Shown here: in pieces, positions 45,881 through 56,037 of the stretch
How the letters are laid out: every line of letters begins with the position of its first letter
Position numbering within the stretch: position 1 is the stretch's first letter
NCBI GenBank assembly: GCA_001600695.1
Contig: BCKQ01000006.1
Span: 748,327-812,326 of the forward strand
Origin: Ascoidea asiatica
Taxonomy: Eukaryota; Ascomycota; Saccharomycetes; Ascoideales; Ascoideaceae
Length of the DNA: 64,000 nucleotides
Reading direction: 5' to 3'
The notes under the pieces: generated by a model
What the model was told of the DNA's origin: nothing
What the model saw: the letters and a program-made list of their open reading frames with translations, nothing else
The model's database searches: none
Program-made: the position numbers and the translations under genes

Positions 45881-48871
45881 CAAAATAGTAAGAAAAAAAA
45901 TAAAAATAAGAAAAGTAAAAAAAACAATAACAATAACAATAATAATAAAATCTCAAAATCTAACTCTCAACCAAGATTTTTAAAAAATAATAAAAATAAT
46001 ATAAAAAAATTAATTTATCCATTAAATTATCAAATTTCAAATTTAATTGATAATCCAATTCCTTTTTTACCTTTATTAATTAATATTAATTCAAATTCTA
46101 ATTCAAATTCTAATTCAAATTCTAATCCAAACTCTAATTCAAAATCAAAATCGAATATGAAAAATCCAATTCTAGAATTTGAATCACTCCATCAATCAAA
46201 TTTAAGATATAATCTATTTATAAATTATTGGGATTCAAAACAATTAATAATTAATAATATCTTATTGAATTATAATAATTCTTTATTCACTCAAATTATT
46301 TCTATATTATCGAATTCTAAAACTATTTTAAATAATAAATTATTAACTTTATTTCTATCTTCTTCAGATATAAATATAAATAATAATGATAATAATAATC
46401 TTTTAAATAATTTAATTAATCCATTATCAAATAAATTTGATAAAATTAATTTTAAATTAATCCATTTAAATTCTTTATCTTCAAATTCTATAAAAAATTT
46501 ATTAAAATATCTAATTTTAAATCTATTACCAAATAATAATATCAATAATAATAATAGTAATGATAATTCTATATCAAAACTCAATTTTAAAAATTATGAT
46601 TTCAATGATTTTATGAAAATTGTAAATCATTCTTCAAAAAAGTATAATAAAATTATTCTTTTTTTTAATGATTTTCAAAATTTTAATCAATCTATTCTAT
46701 TAGTATTTTTAAAATTTGTAATCAATAAAATTAATTTAAATTTAAATTTAAATTTATCCTTTAATTTAATTTTAAATATTAATTCAAATTTAAATTTATT
46801 TAATCAATCAATTAATTCTAAAATTTTGAATTTATTTAATCCAATTTATTTAGATGCAAATAAAATTAATAAAAAAAATTCTTTATTCATAAAAATTTCA
46901 AATCAAATTTTATTATCTTCAATAAATGATAATAATTTAATATATTTTGGTCCAAATTTAATAAAATTATTATTATCAAGATATAATTTCAAAATTAATT
47001 CAATTCTTTCATTTATTTCAACTATAAAATTTTCAATTTTATCTCATTTTTATAATCAACCTCTTTCTATATTTTTTAATTCAAATTTTAACTCAAATAT
47101 TATTTCAATTAATCATATAAAATTATTGAAATTATTACCTTCTTTTAAAAAGTTTATTGAAAATTCTTTAGATAATATCAATCTCTTAAAAGATAATAAC
47201 GCAAAAAAAAAAATTTTAAATTTAATTAAAAATATTTCTTCTTCAAATTATATTGTTAAAAATAATAGTAATAATGAAAATAATAGCGAAAATCACATCG
47301 ATGAAACTCAATTTTTCGTAAATGAATTTATGCCTCTTGCGTTTAAAAAATCAAAATTATATATGAAAAACTTTATGAGTATTTTAGACTTTATAATAAT
47401 GGCTCAAGATATAATTGAAGAAAATGAGTCTTTTTTGAAAAAATTAGCATCCATTAAATCAAAAGCTTATCAAAAGACAAATATAGATTTAAATCTTAAT
47501 AATAGCAAAATTCCTTCTCCATTAACTTATAAACTTCAAACTCCTGCTTCTTCAGTTATTAATTCAAATTCTTCTCAAACTTCTTCTTTCAAACCTTTCT
47601 CCAAGTTAGATTTGTATTCAAAGGCAATTAATAACTCTTTGTTGAATACAAAATTTATCAATTTGTTTTTATCGTCCTTGAAGAAACTATTACCTCATTT
47701 TTTGGTGAAATTTTATAAGCTAATCAAGGATTATTCAAATAAATTACTTTCAAATTATAAAAATGACCCGATTTTTAAATCTAACCTTATTATAGATATA
47801 TTCATTAATAAATTCGATTCGGAATCAAAATCCCAAGGTAATGATTTAAATAATTTTGATAAAGGTGGAATTCATTATAGAGAAATTGAAATTATGGAGA
47901 TTAATGATATTGACTTTAATGATCCCATCCTTGTTAAGAAATGTTTAAATGATGGTTTACATGATCTTCATTATCCAATTATAGTTTCATATGAACATAT
48001 TTTGTCTAAATTAATTTCACTTGTCACTGATTTATTTTCGGAACCATTCAATAAATTTTTGATAAATAGTAAAAGCGATGAAGATCTCATTTTCTTATTA
48101 CATGAGCATATGATTAATAGAAGCTATTTATCTGATTATACAGAAAATGTACTATTTAGTGAAATTTATACAACTAATAATTATAATGCAGTTAAATTTG
48201 GATTTTTCCCTTCATTGAGAAATTCTATTGAAGATGCTTTCATCAACCCTTCAAATTATATATTTGATACAACTGAAGAAAATAAAAAAAAAAAACTTAC
48301 TGACACTATTCATGATCCACAGGAAAATAGTGAGTTTACATATTTTTCTTCTGATGAGGAAGATTTACGTAACAGTCCCTTTAAAAAGAATAAGCATCCC
48401 AGTTCTAATCAAAAAAGAAAAAATAGTAAAATACCGAGTGACCCATTACAAGAACTATCTCTTTATCCAGAACCACTTATTTGTGAAATATATCGTTTGT
48501 ATAGAGAAGCTCCTATTAGCATTAATATCTACGATTTTTATCAATCTTTCAAATCTCGTTTTGATGGAGATAAAATTATAACCAATTTAATTAAAATATT
48601 GAAAGATCCAAATTCTTACAAAAAGGTTTTCAAAAATGAAGCAGAAGTTACCGAACTTCTTTCATTTTTAGAAAACAATTCAAGCTTAAAAAATAATGAG
48701 ATTTCAAATGAAGATGATGAAGAAGAGAATGATGATAAATTTTCTCAATGGGATAAAATTTCATTGGCTTGGTTTCTTCAAGATCTTGCTGAATTTCAAC
48801 GAATGGGATTTGTTGGACCAGATCGAAGAAAAACAGAGTTTGTTCGAAAACTAATTTGGAAGGATCTCTGA
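45401..48871 (+). CDS. ORC3: Origin recognition complex subunit 3
   Basis: Orc3 is an AAA+-like subunit of the six-protein complex that marks replication origins. The ATG at 45401 (MMVNNSANPVIDISTDSEND) is used; the frame continues upstream only to a TTG at 45353. Diagnostic blocks lie in the C-terminal half. They are LFSEIYTTNNYNAVKFGFFP followed by SLRNSIEDAFINPSNYI, matching the Orc3 insertion. Then come LYPEPLICEIYRLYREAPIS and, in the terminal winged helix, FLQDLAEFQRMGFVGPDRRK. The N-terminus is acidic (a DDDDEDEEDEDDE-type tract) and Asn runs inflate the protein. It has 1,156 residues against 616 in S. cerevisiae. The N-terminal half is very divergent, with an Asn/Ser-rich linker (NSNSNS). 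Confidence 0.85.
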
Positions 48872-49194
48872 TTACCATTTGATCGAACGTGGTTATGGAT
48901 ATGAAATAAACATTTATTGAAGTTGTAATCAACAGTGATTATAAGAATAGAATGAAATTTTAAATTGTCCAGGGTTATTAACTTTTACAGAATTGAAAGA
49001 AATTGTTTTTAGAAAAAAACTGAATGCTAATTTTTGGCAGAAAAATGTGAATTTTCATGATAGCCAGTTAGAAAAATGCATGTACAATTCTTACACAAAA
49101 AATTGTTATAAATTTCCTAACATGACTTAAAATACTTTTGGACATTTTTAGTAATACAGGTAAATAGTAAGATGAAATTATGATTTTAAATTAT
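48872..49194. terminator. ORC3/RSE1 convergent 3' region
   Basis: These 323 A/T-rich bp lie between the two stops. I see no repeat, RNA gene or conserved element. Confidence 0.4.
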
Positions 49195-52100
49195 TCAGTA
49201 ACCAAATTTCGTTCGCAATGAAGAAATTTTTCCTTCGATTTCGTCTATCGGCCTATCCATTTCTTGAGATATTATTGTTTTCAGCTTTTCTGACAAATTT
49301 ACAAAACACTCACAAAGATCACCATCTATTATATGCTTGATTGGACTATAATAACTTCGAAATTTTAAATGATTTCTTTCAGTCAAGAAAAAAAAATGCA
49401 TCCTCATTTTCTCTGTTAGTTCTTGAAAAAATTCTATGTCTGATTTTAAAGTTAATGGAGCTAATGCACCTACTGATCCCTCTAAACATGTATATATTAT
49501 GGATTCATTCAATCCTGTCAAATCTAAAGATTTCTTATCAAAAGAAACCGGTATATCTTCAATGAAAGTATTACAAATTGATTCCAATCTATAGGGAGTA
49601 CCACTCAAAAATGAATCTTGGTTAATTAAGTAATTTCCATGAGTATCTTCATCCGATAATTTTGAAATATCCTTAGGGCATCTTAAAGCCCAGATATTTC
49701 CAAATTTATCCCCTCCTATCACAGTATCATAATCAAGAACTGTAAAACTTGTGGTATGCCTTTTTACAATATCTTGAGCAAAAGGAATGAATATATTTTC
49801 CTTTTCTTTGAATACCACAAAAATGATTGATTCTTTAATATCTGCAACATATATTCTATATGCTTGTGCTGTAACTTTCAAAATTTTAGAACATCCTAGA
49901 ATAACTTCAGCCTTTCTTAGTAATTGTTTTTGACCTATATCATACAATCGTAGAACATTGTCAATTCCAACTAGTAATTTTCCAGAAAACTCAGACAATG
50001 CAATGGGACCCCCAGAAATACTAGTTCTATGAAGTAATTTTAATTTTTGATTTTCGGTTATTTCAAAAGTTCGAAGAAAAAAAGAATTAGTATTTTCCTC
50101 CACTTGACAAGTTCCAACAACTATAAAAGTCTTATTTTTAGATTTAAAAAAACATGAACAAATACTGATAGGGTATTCCTTACTTGAAAATTCTAAGTGC
50201 TGAAGCATTTCATGAGAATTCATATCAAACGATTGAATACAAGATGAATATTTTCCTTTTTCTTTAGGATAGCCAAATTGTTCAATTCCTTCTTCCTCTT
50301 CGATTTCCTCAAATTCTTTCAAAGTTTCTGCTTCATTTGCATCAGTTGGCAAAATAAAATTTCTGGAAGATACTACATCTTTATCATGCTCTATTATATA
50401 AAAAACTGATTTGTTTTCTTTTGAATATGCTAATCTCCTTGGTGTGTAGCTTAAAGTTATACTATCTACATTAAATTCATCTGTTAATCTTTCTATAGTA
50501 AAAATCATCAAATTATTTTTGTACACACCAACAATACCATTTTCTGAACATTCTTCACTGGTAAAGTTAGACCCATGATCCAAATTGAATTTATAATCTA
50601 TAGGTATTAATTTAAAATTATTATCCAACATAAAACCAATATATGTTTTGAAGGACATCGCTAGAATACAATCCGTTTCATCAATTCTTACTTTACATAA
50701 TTTTACAGGTTTTGGTCCTAGATATCTAATTGTAGTTTCGGATAATTGACCAGCTATAGGATCAAGAACAGTTTTAACATAAACTCCATTTTCCATACCA
50801 ACATGAACATAAAGTATATCACGTTTAAAACCAACAGAATTGGTTGAAGTTTGCATTGGCATTATTACTAAACTTGAAGCATTACTACTTAAGGCTTGAA
50901 TAGATAAAAGTTCTAATGTATTTGAAGGGTCAACTGATAAAACTCTTATTGTTTGATCATTACAACCCACGGCTAGAAAAGGTGATCTCAATTTACCTTC
51001 AGGAATATCACCTAAAGATAAAGAAGTTATTTGTCCTGGCATTTCTTTTCTTTCAGTATATTCTATTAATTGTTCATCATCATCAATTTCAAAATATACA
51101 AGATCCCTATTAGATAATCCAATTGCAACTTGGTAATTTGTGGAAGATGCTGATGTAATTTTAATTCCTGCAGGAGGAAACCACTCTACTATTTTAGGAT
51201 CTTCTTCATTATTTTTATTATCGGAATATGAAAGATGCTTTATACCATCAGTATGAATTTGAATTAAAGAATTTAGACCTAATTGTTGAACAGCTATAGT
51301 TGGAGAATCTGTCACAAACCCAGAATTTGAAACTTCTTCAACATTTTCACCAATTGTTAAAACCAAAGTGGATTCCAAAAATGATATTATTAAATATTTA
51401 TCAAACTGATCTCTGGAAGATAATTTTGTAGTCCATACAGATATTGCATTTTGTGGAAGTTCAGAAGCAACAAGTTCATTAGCTGTCAAAGAATTTTCTA
51501 GAATTTTTAAAGATGATCTAGAATTTGTACCACATAAAGAATAAATTTTTGGTAATTCTGTTAAAGAAGATGTTTGAGAAATGAATTTTGAACCAAGTAT
51601 TGGATTTAAAGAGTTTAAAACATCTACAAGTGATAAATTATCTAAAGATTTTGGATTAAATGATATTGAATCAAAATCATCTATTTCTTCACTTGTATTA
51701 TAATAATCTGTTGAACTAATAACTTTTTCATTATCTTCATCACCAAGTTTTTCAAATTGAAAAAATAATTTATCTGAATTTTCTGAATCAACAAACAAAA
51801 ATCCAGATTTAAATATTAAAAGTGAAGTTGCAATTGGAACAGTATCAAAATATTTAATTTCCATTAATTTTACATTAAAATCTTCATTAGAAAATTTTAT
51901 TGTTAATTTAAATAAATCTCCATAATTTGATTGTAAGAGAAAAAAAAAATCATGTTTCATTTTATGACATACACCAGATATTATATAATAATCATTATTA
52001 AAATTTTGAGTTTTTCTTCTTGGAATTGGAACTGTTAAAATATTTTTTATTTTTTGAGAATGAAAATGTCTAAATTGAATGAAATTTTTACAACCTATTA

Positions 52101-52998
52101 TTACACCACCTGGACCATCATTTCCACCTGGAACACTGAGTAAAAAATTAGAAGAATAATCGATTAATTGAGTTGATTTTTTTATTATATGATTTAAACC
52201 AAGATCAAATTCATAAAAAGTTAATTGCTTTTTATTATTAGTATTATTATCTGTTGAACCGTAATCAAATTCAATAGCTGCAAATAAAGGGTTATCATAA
52301 CCGACATCTAAACCAACTAATTTAAAAGTTAAAACTTTAGAACGATTTGCTTCTAATGGTGAAGATATAACTAATTTATTATTTGAAGAATCTCTATTAA
52401 TAACATAAAGTAAATTATTTTTTTCTATAGAAGAAAGCATGATTGCTCTACCTTTCGAATCTGAATCTAACATAAAACCTGGAGATAATCTTCTAATACC
52501 AGTTTTAGAAAATGGTTCATTAAATAAAGGTACGAATTTCTTTTGGGAAGATGAATCTAGTTCTAATATTGAAAAATTTCCAGAATCTGAAGTTAGAGCT
52601 AAGTAATCTTTTGAAGAGTTATTTACAATTCTAAAGGATATTATTGATCTAATTATACTAAAAACATTTTGTTGAAATAATCTAATTAATTTTCCAGTTG
52701 TTTGATCAGGTCTAAAAAATTCTAAAAAAGTTGAATTTGCAATAACAATTTCTTGAACTTTTTTACCAGAAAATTGACCAATAACAGATTTTATTGAAGC
52801 TGATGGTTTTTGTAAAGTTAAATTATATAAAACCAATAAATTTTTCGAGTTATTTTGAATTTGATTATCATTTTCATCTTGATTATCACTATCATTATCA
52901 TCAATTTCAGATTTATTTACTAGCTTTTTATTTTCAAACTTATCATTGTTATTATTATTTTCTAATTTATAGTTAGCGCCACCATAATTTGTTGACAT
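49195..52998 (-). CDS. RSE1: U2 snRNP splicing factor Rse1 (SF3b130)
   Basis: Rse1 is the WD-like triple beta-propeller subunit of SF3b, holding Hsh155 and the U2 snRNP at the branch site. After a variable, acidic Asn/Asp-rich N-terminus (about 50 residues) the family sequence begins at LYNLTLQKPSASIKSVIGQF. It continues with EIVIANSTFLEFFRPDQTTG, IRSIISFR and GKRAI-like GRAIMLSSIEKNNLLYV. Later blocks include FLESTLVLTIGENVEEVSNS, VGMENGVYVKTVLDPIAGQL, RYLGPKPVKLCKV and SPIKHIIDGDLCECF near the C-terminus. The length of 1,267 is typical of the family (1,200-1,360). It diverges from MSK1 over 386 bp. In-frame CTG is rare; one occurs in SEKLKTI near the end. Confidence 0.95.
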   Translation of the reverse strand: MSTNYGGANYKLENNNNNDKFENKKLVNKSEIDDNDSDNQDENDNQIQNNSKNLLVLYNLTLQKPSASIKSVIGQFSGKKVQEIVIANSTFLEFFRPDQTTGKLIRLFQQNVFSIIRSIISFRIVNNSSKDYLALTSDSGNFSILELDSSSQKKFVPLFNEPFSKTGIRRLSPGFMLDSDSKGRAIMLSSIEKNNLLYVINRDSSNNKLVISSPLEANRSKVLTFKLVGLDVGYDNPLFAAIEFDYGSTDNNTNNKKQLTFYEFDLGLNHIIKKSTQLIDYSSNFLLSVPGGNDGPGGVIIGCKNFIQFRHFHSQKIKNILTVPIPRRKTQNFNNDYYIISGVCHKMKHDFFFLLQSNYGDLFKLTIKFSNEDFNVKLMEIKYFDTVPIATSLLIFKSGFLFVDSENSDKLFFQFEKLGDEDNEKVISSTDYYNTSEEIDDFDSISFNPKSLDNLSLVDVLNSLNPILGSKFISQTSSLTELPKIYSLCGTNSRSSLKILENSLTANELVASELPQNAISVWTTKLSSRDQFDKYLIISFLESTLVLTIGENVEEVSNSGFVTDSPTIAVQQLGLNSLIQIHTDGIKHLSYSDNKNNEEDPKIVEWFPPAGIKITSASSTNYQVAIGLSNRDLVYFEIDDDEQLIEYTERKEMPGQITSLSLGDIPEGKLRSPFLAVGCNDQTIRVLSVDPSNTLELLSIQALSSNASSLVIMPMQTSTNSVGFKRDILYVHVGMENGVYVKTVLDPIAGQLSETTIRYLGPKPVKLCKVRIDETDCILAMSFKTYIGFMLDNNFKLIPIDYKFNLDHGSNFTSEECSENGIVGVYKNNLMIFTIERLTDEFNVDSITLSYTPRRLAYSKENKSVFYIIEHDKDVVSSRNFILPTDANEAETLKEFEEIEEEEGIEQFGYPKEKGKYSSCIQSFDMNSHEMLQHLEFSSKEYPISICSCFFKSKNKTFIVVGTCQVEENTNSFFLRTFEITENQKLKLLHRTSISGGPIALSEFSGKLLVGIDNVLRLYDIGQKQLLRKAEVILGCSKILKVTAQAYRIYVADIKESIIFVVFKEKENIFIPFAQDIVKRHTTSFTVLDYDTVIGGDKFGNIWALRCPKDISKLSDEDTHGNYLINQDSFLSGTPYRLESICNTFIEDIPVSFDKKSLDLTGLNESIIYTCLEGSVGALAPLTLKSDIEFFQELTEKMRMHFFFLTERNHLKFRSYYSPIKHIIDGDLCECFVNLSEKLKTIISQEMDRPIDEIEGKISSLRTKFGY

Positions 52999-53384
52999 TG
53001 CTTGAAATAAAATTCAATACAAATTTTTTTTAAGATGAAATAGTACTTACCTTTGAGATGAAAGTGAAATATCAAACAAAAAAGGGATCAAAAGAAATTA
53101 TATATCTATTTATTTATCTTTTTATTCATTTGATTACTTTTATAATTTCAATAAATGAAAGATATTTTAGAACGAAAAGATAAAAGATAAAATAAATAAA
53201 TAAATAAAAATAAAAGTAGAAAATGGAGGGCTCACGTGATTGATATATGTGAAAAAATGTAAAAATTAGAAAATATTGAAATAAATAAAGAATATTCATT
53301 CAATTGAGAACAAAAGCATCATTTAATTGATTGAATGAAGTGATAGAATAGAAAAATTGAATGAATCAATGGAATAAGAAGTAG
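52999..53384. promoter_or_regulatory. Divergent RSE1/MSK1 promoter with a CACGTG box
   Basis: The 386-bp bidirectional promoter contains CTCACGTGAT (53231-53240; CACGTG at 53233-53238), a Cbf1-type E-box in its preferred TCACGTGA context. AAATAAAT repeats surround it. No GC-rich island is present here. Confidence 0.5.
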
Positions 53385-55184
53385 ATGAAAATGTCAAATC
53401 AATTATTTAGAAGTTTCAGAAATTCAATTTTAATAAAACAAAAGATAAATGTAAATACCAAATCATTATCGTTACTTAGATATAATTATAATAACAATAA
53501 TATTAATAATGTAAGATTTATAAGTTTAAAAAAAAGTATTCAAATGGATACAGAATATTTTAATAATAAGAAATTATTAATTGAGAAGAATTCTTTTGAA
53601 TATTATCCAAGAATAGATACAGTTCATAATAATCTTAAAAATAATTTAGAAAATGAAGGAGATTTTGAAATTATTAGAATACCAGAATTTATTGAAAAAT
53701 TTAAAGAAATTAAATTTGAAGATAATGAAGAAAATGATTTGAAAAAAAAATTATTTATTATTGAAGGTAAAATTAAAACAATTAGAAAATCAGGTAAAAG
53801 TTTAATTTTTATTGATTTAATTCAAGATAATTTAAGTTTACAAATAATTGTATATTATGATAAAATTAATGAAATTTTCATTAAAAATGATAATAATAAT
53901 AATAATAATAATAATGTATATGAAAAAGAAGAATTTTTTAAATATCATAATAATTTTAAAAAAGGAGATATAATTTCAACAATTGGTAAACCAATAAGAA
54001 CAAAATCTGGAGAATTATCATTAAAATTAATAAAACCAATTTTAATTGTTTCACCAACTTTACAACCATTACCACCAATTTTAAATAATGAAAAAAAAAA
54101 AATTAATAGAGTTATAAATTATTTAATTGATAATAAAAGTAAAGATATAATAATTGGTAGAAGTAAGATTATAGAATTAATTAGAGAATTTTTTATTAAA
54201 AAAAAAAATTTTTTAGAAGTTGAAACACCAATTATTGGAAATTCATCAAAAGGAGCAAATGCTAAACCATTTATTACAAAAAGTAAATCAAATTGTAGAA
54301 ATAATAAATTACAATTAAGAGTTGCACCAGAATTATGGTTAAAAAGATTAATAATTTCTGGATTTGATAAAATTTTTGAAATTGGAAAAGTATTTAGAAA
54401 TGAAGGTATTGATAATATACATAATTGTGAATTTACAACATGTGAATTTTATCAAAGTTTTATAAATTTAGAAGAATTAATGAATATTACTGAAGAATTT
54501 TTAAAATTTATAATTATTGAATTTTATAATTATAATGAAATTTTTTTAAAAAATGAATTTTTTAAAGAAAATTTATTAAAATTAAAAGAAGAAATTAATA
54601 ATAAAAGTTTTAATAAATTTGAATTTATTGAAACTATTGAAAAAGAAAGTGGAGAATTATTACCAATTGAATTAAATAATAATGAAGAATTAATAAAATA
54701 TTTTAATAAATTAGATTTAAAATTACCAAATATTCAATCATCAGTAAATTTATTAAATGAATTATCAAAAATTTATATTGAACCAAAATGTGAAAAAATG
54801 TCATTTATTTATAATCAACCATCAATTTTATCACCATTAGCAAAAAGTGAAATTAAAGAATATAAAAATAATAGAAATTTTGAAATTTCTAAAAGGTTTG
54901 AATTTTATATAAATAAAAAAGAAATTATAAATTCATATGAAGAAGAAAATAATCCATTTAAACAAAATTTAAATTTTAGAAAACAATTTAAAGATAAAAA
55001 TAAATTTAAAGATGAAGAAAGTTTAATACCAGATTATAAATATGTTTCAGTTATGGAATATGGTATGCCACCAACAGGTGGATGGGGTATTGGTATTGAT
55101 AGATTAGTTATGATATTATTAAATAATAAAGATATTGAAAATGTTTTAACATTTGGACAATTAAATGATGTATTTAGACAATGA
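53385..55184 (+). CDS. MSK1: Mitochondrial lysyl-tRNA synthetase
   Basis: This class II aminoacyl-tRNA synthetase charges mitochondrial tRNA-Lys. The N-terminus MSNQLFRSFRNSILIKQKIN is a mitochondrial presequence (ATG at 53385 or 53391). An OB-fold anticodon-binding domain (about residues 115-220) contains IEGKIKTIRKSGKSLIFIDL. The catalytic domain shows motif 1 (FFIKKKNFLEVETPII), motif 2 (FEIGKVFRNEGID, with HNCEFTTCEFY) and motif 3 (GIGIDRLVMIL), plus MPPTGGWGIG. The length of 599 is close to S. cerevisiae Msk1 (576). An Asn run (about residues 168-178) interrupts the OB fold. Motif 2 has Cys where LysRS enzymes normally have Pro (HNPEFT). Confidence 0.94.
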   Translation: MKMSNQLFRSFRNSILIKQKINVNTKSLSLLRYNYNNNNINNVRFISLKKSIQMDTEYFNNKKLLIEKNSFEYYPRIDTVHNNLKNNLENEGDFEIIRIPEFIEKFKEIKFEDNEENDLKKKLFIIEGKIKTIRKSGKSLIFIDLIQDNLSLQIIVYYDKINEIFIKNDNNNNNNNNVYEKEEFFKYHNNFKKGDIISTIGKPIRTKSGELSLKLIKPILIVSPTLQPLPPILNNEKKKINRVINYLIDNKSKDIIIGRSKIIELIREFFIKKKNFLEVETPIIGNSSKGANAKPFITKSKSNCRNNKLQLRVAPELWLKRLIISGFDKIFEIGKVFRNEGIDNIHNCEFTTCEFYQSFINLEELMNITEEFLKFIIIEFYNYNEIFLKNEFFKENLLKLKEEINNKSFNKFEFIETIEKESGELLPIELNNNEELIKYFNKLDLKLPNIQSSVNLLNELSKIYIEPKCEKMSFIYNQPSILSPLAKSEIKEYKNNRNFEISKRFEFYINKKEIINSYEEENNPFKQNLNFRKQFKDKNKFKDEESLIPDYKYVSVMEYGMPPTGGWGIGIDRLVMILLNNKDIENVLTFGQLNDVFRQ

Positions 55185-56037
55185 ATAGCTATAGATATAG
55201 GTACGTATAAATAATCACAAACAATATTTTGTATATAGAGTAATGAAATGAACAGCTGAAGAAGAAGAAGCAAAAGAAGCAGAATCTGCTGCCTGTGCTT
55301 CTGAAGCAATTTCCGAGGCAAGAATATAATCCGAGGTAAGTTTCTGATGACGTAATCCGTAGCATGGATACAAGCGGAGTTACGGATAAAGTTACAAGCA
55401 CGGTCAGATCTTATCAGCCAATAAGAGATGGTTCCGGGGTGCTTTCTGCCGATGTGCTTATTTTTCAGTCTGCATGGGTAATTCAAAGAACCCCCATTTT
55501 TTTCAAGTGTTTGCGGTCCGAGAAGGTGACTTTTTCACTACTACTCGGTCCGGGCGCGTTCCGAGGCCGGGATGGCTGTGGCTGGTGTGGCTGTCATTGA
55601 TTTCGCTAATTTCTCTGTGTTTGGGTCTTCTTGGGACTGTTTCTGCTGCTATTACTGCTATTACTGTTATTACTGCTACTTTTATGGACTGAGATAATTT
55701 GATTGGAAGAAGAGTGCTTAGGTTGGTTTATTGTAATAGATATATTATTTTATATTATTATATTAATTTGATATATTTTGATCATTTTCAATAACTTTTG
55801 AATATAGAGAAAGAATATCAACCATTAGTTTGAAGATATTCATTTATTGTGTTTATTATTTATCATATTCATATATTATTCCATTTTTTTCCATTTTAAA
55901 TGATTTTTTCATTATTTATTAACTTTCTCAATTTCCATAAGTTTTTCAATTAATCAAAAAAAAATAATGTAAATTATAATCACATAGAATCTCAATACTC
56001 ATTACAATCATAATATATATATATTCACATACACAAA
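55185..56037. promoter_or_regulatory. RCH1 promoter region with GC-rich island
   Basis: These 850 bp lie between MSK1 and RCH1 (both plus). The island at 55260-55620 is rich in TCCG motifs (TTCCGAGGCAAG, ATCCGAGGTAAG, GGTCCGAG). It contains an 8/9 inverted repeat (55514-55522 with 55544-55552) with an inner GTGA/TCAC pair. CTGCTATTACTG repeats follow. A T-rich, then A/T-rich, leader runs to the ATG. Short frames here (55034-55600, both strands) look like composition artefacts. Confidence 0.5.
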
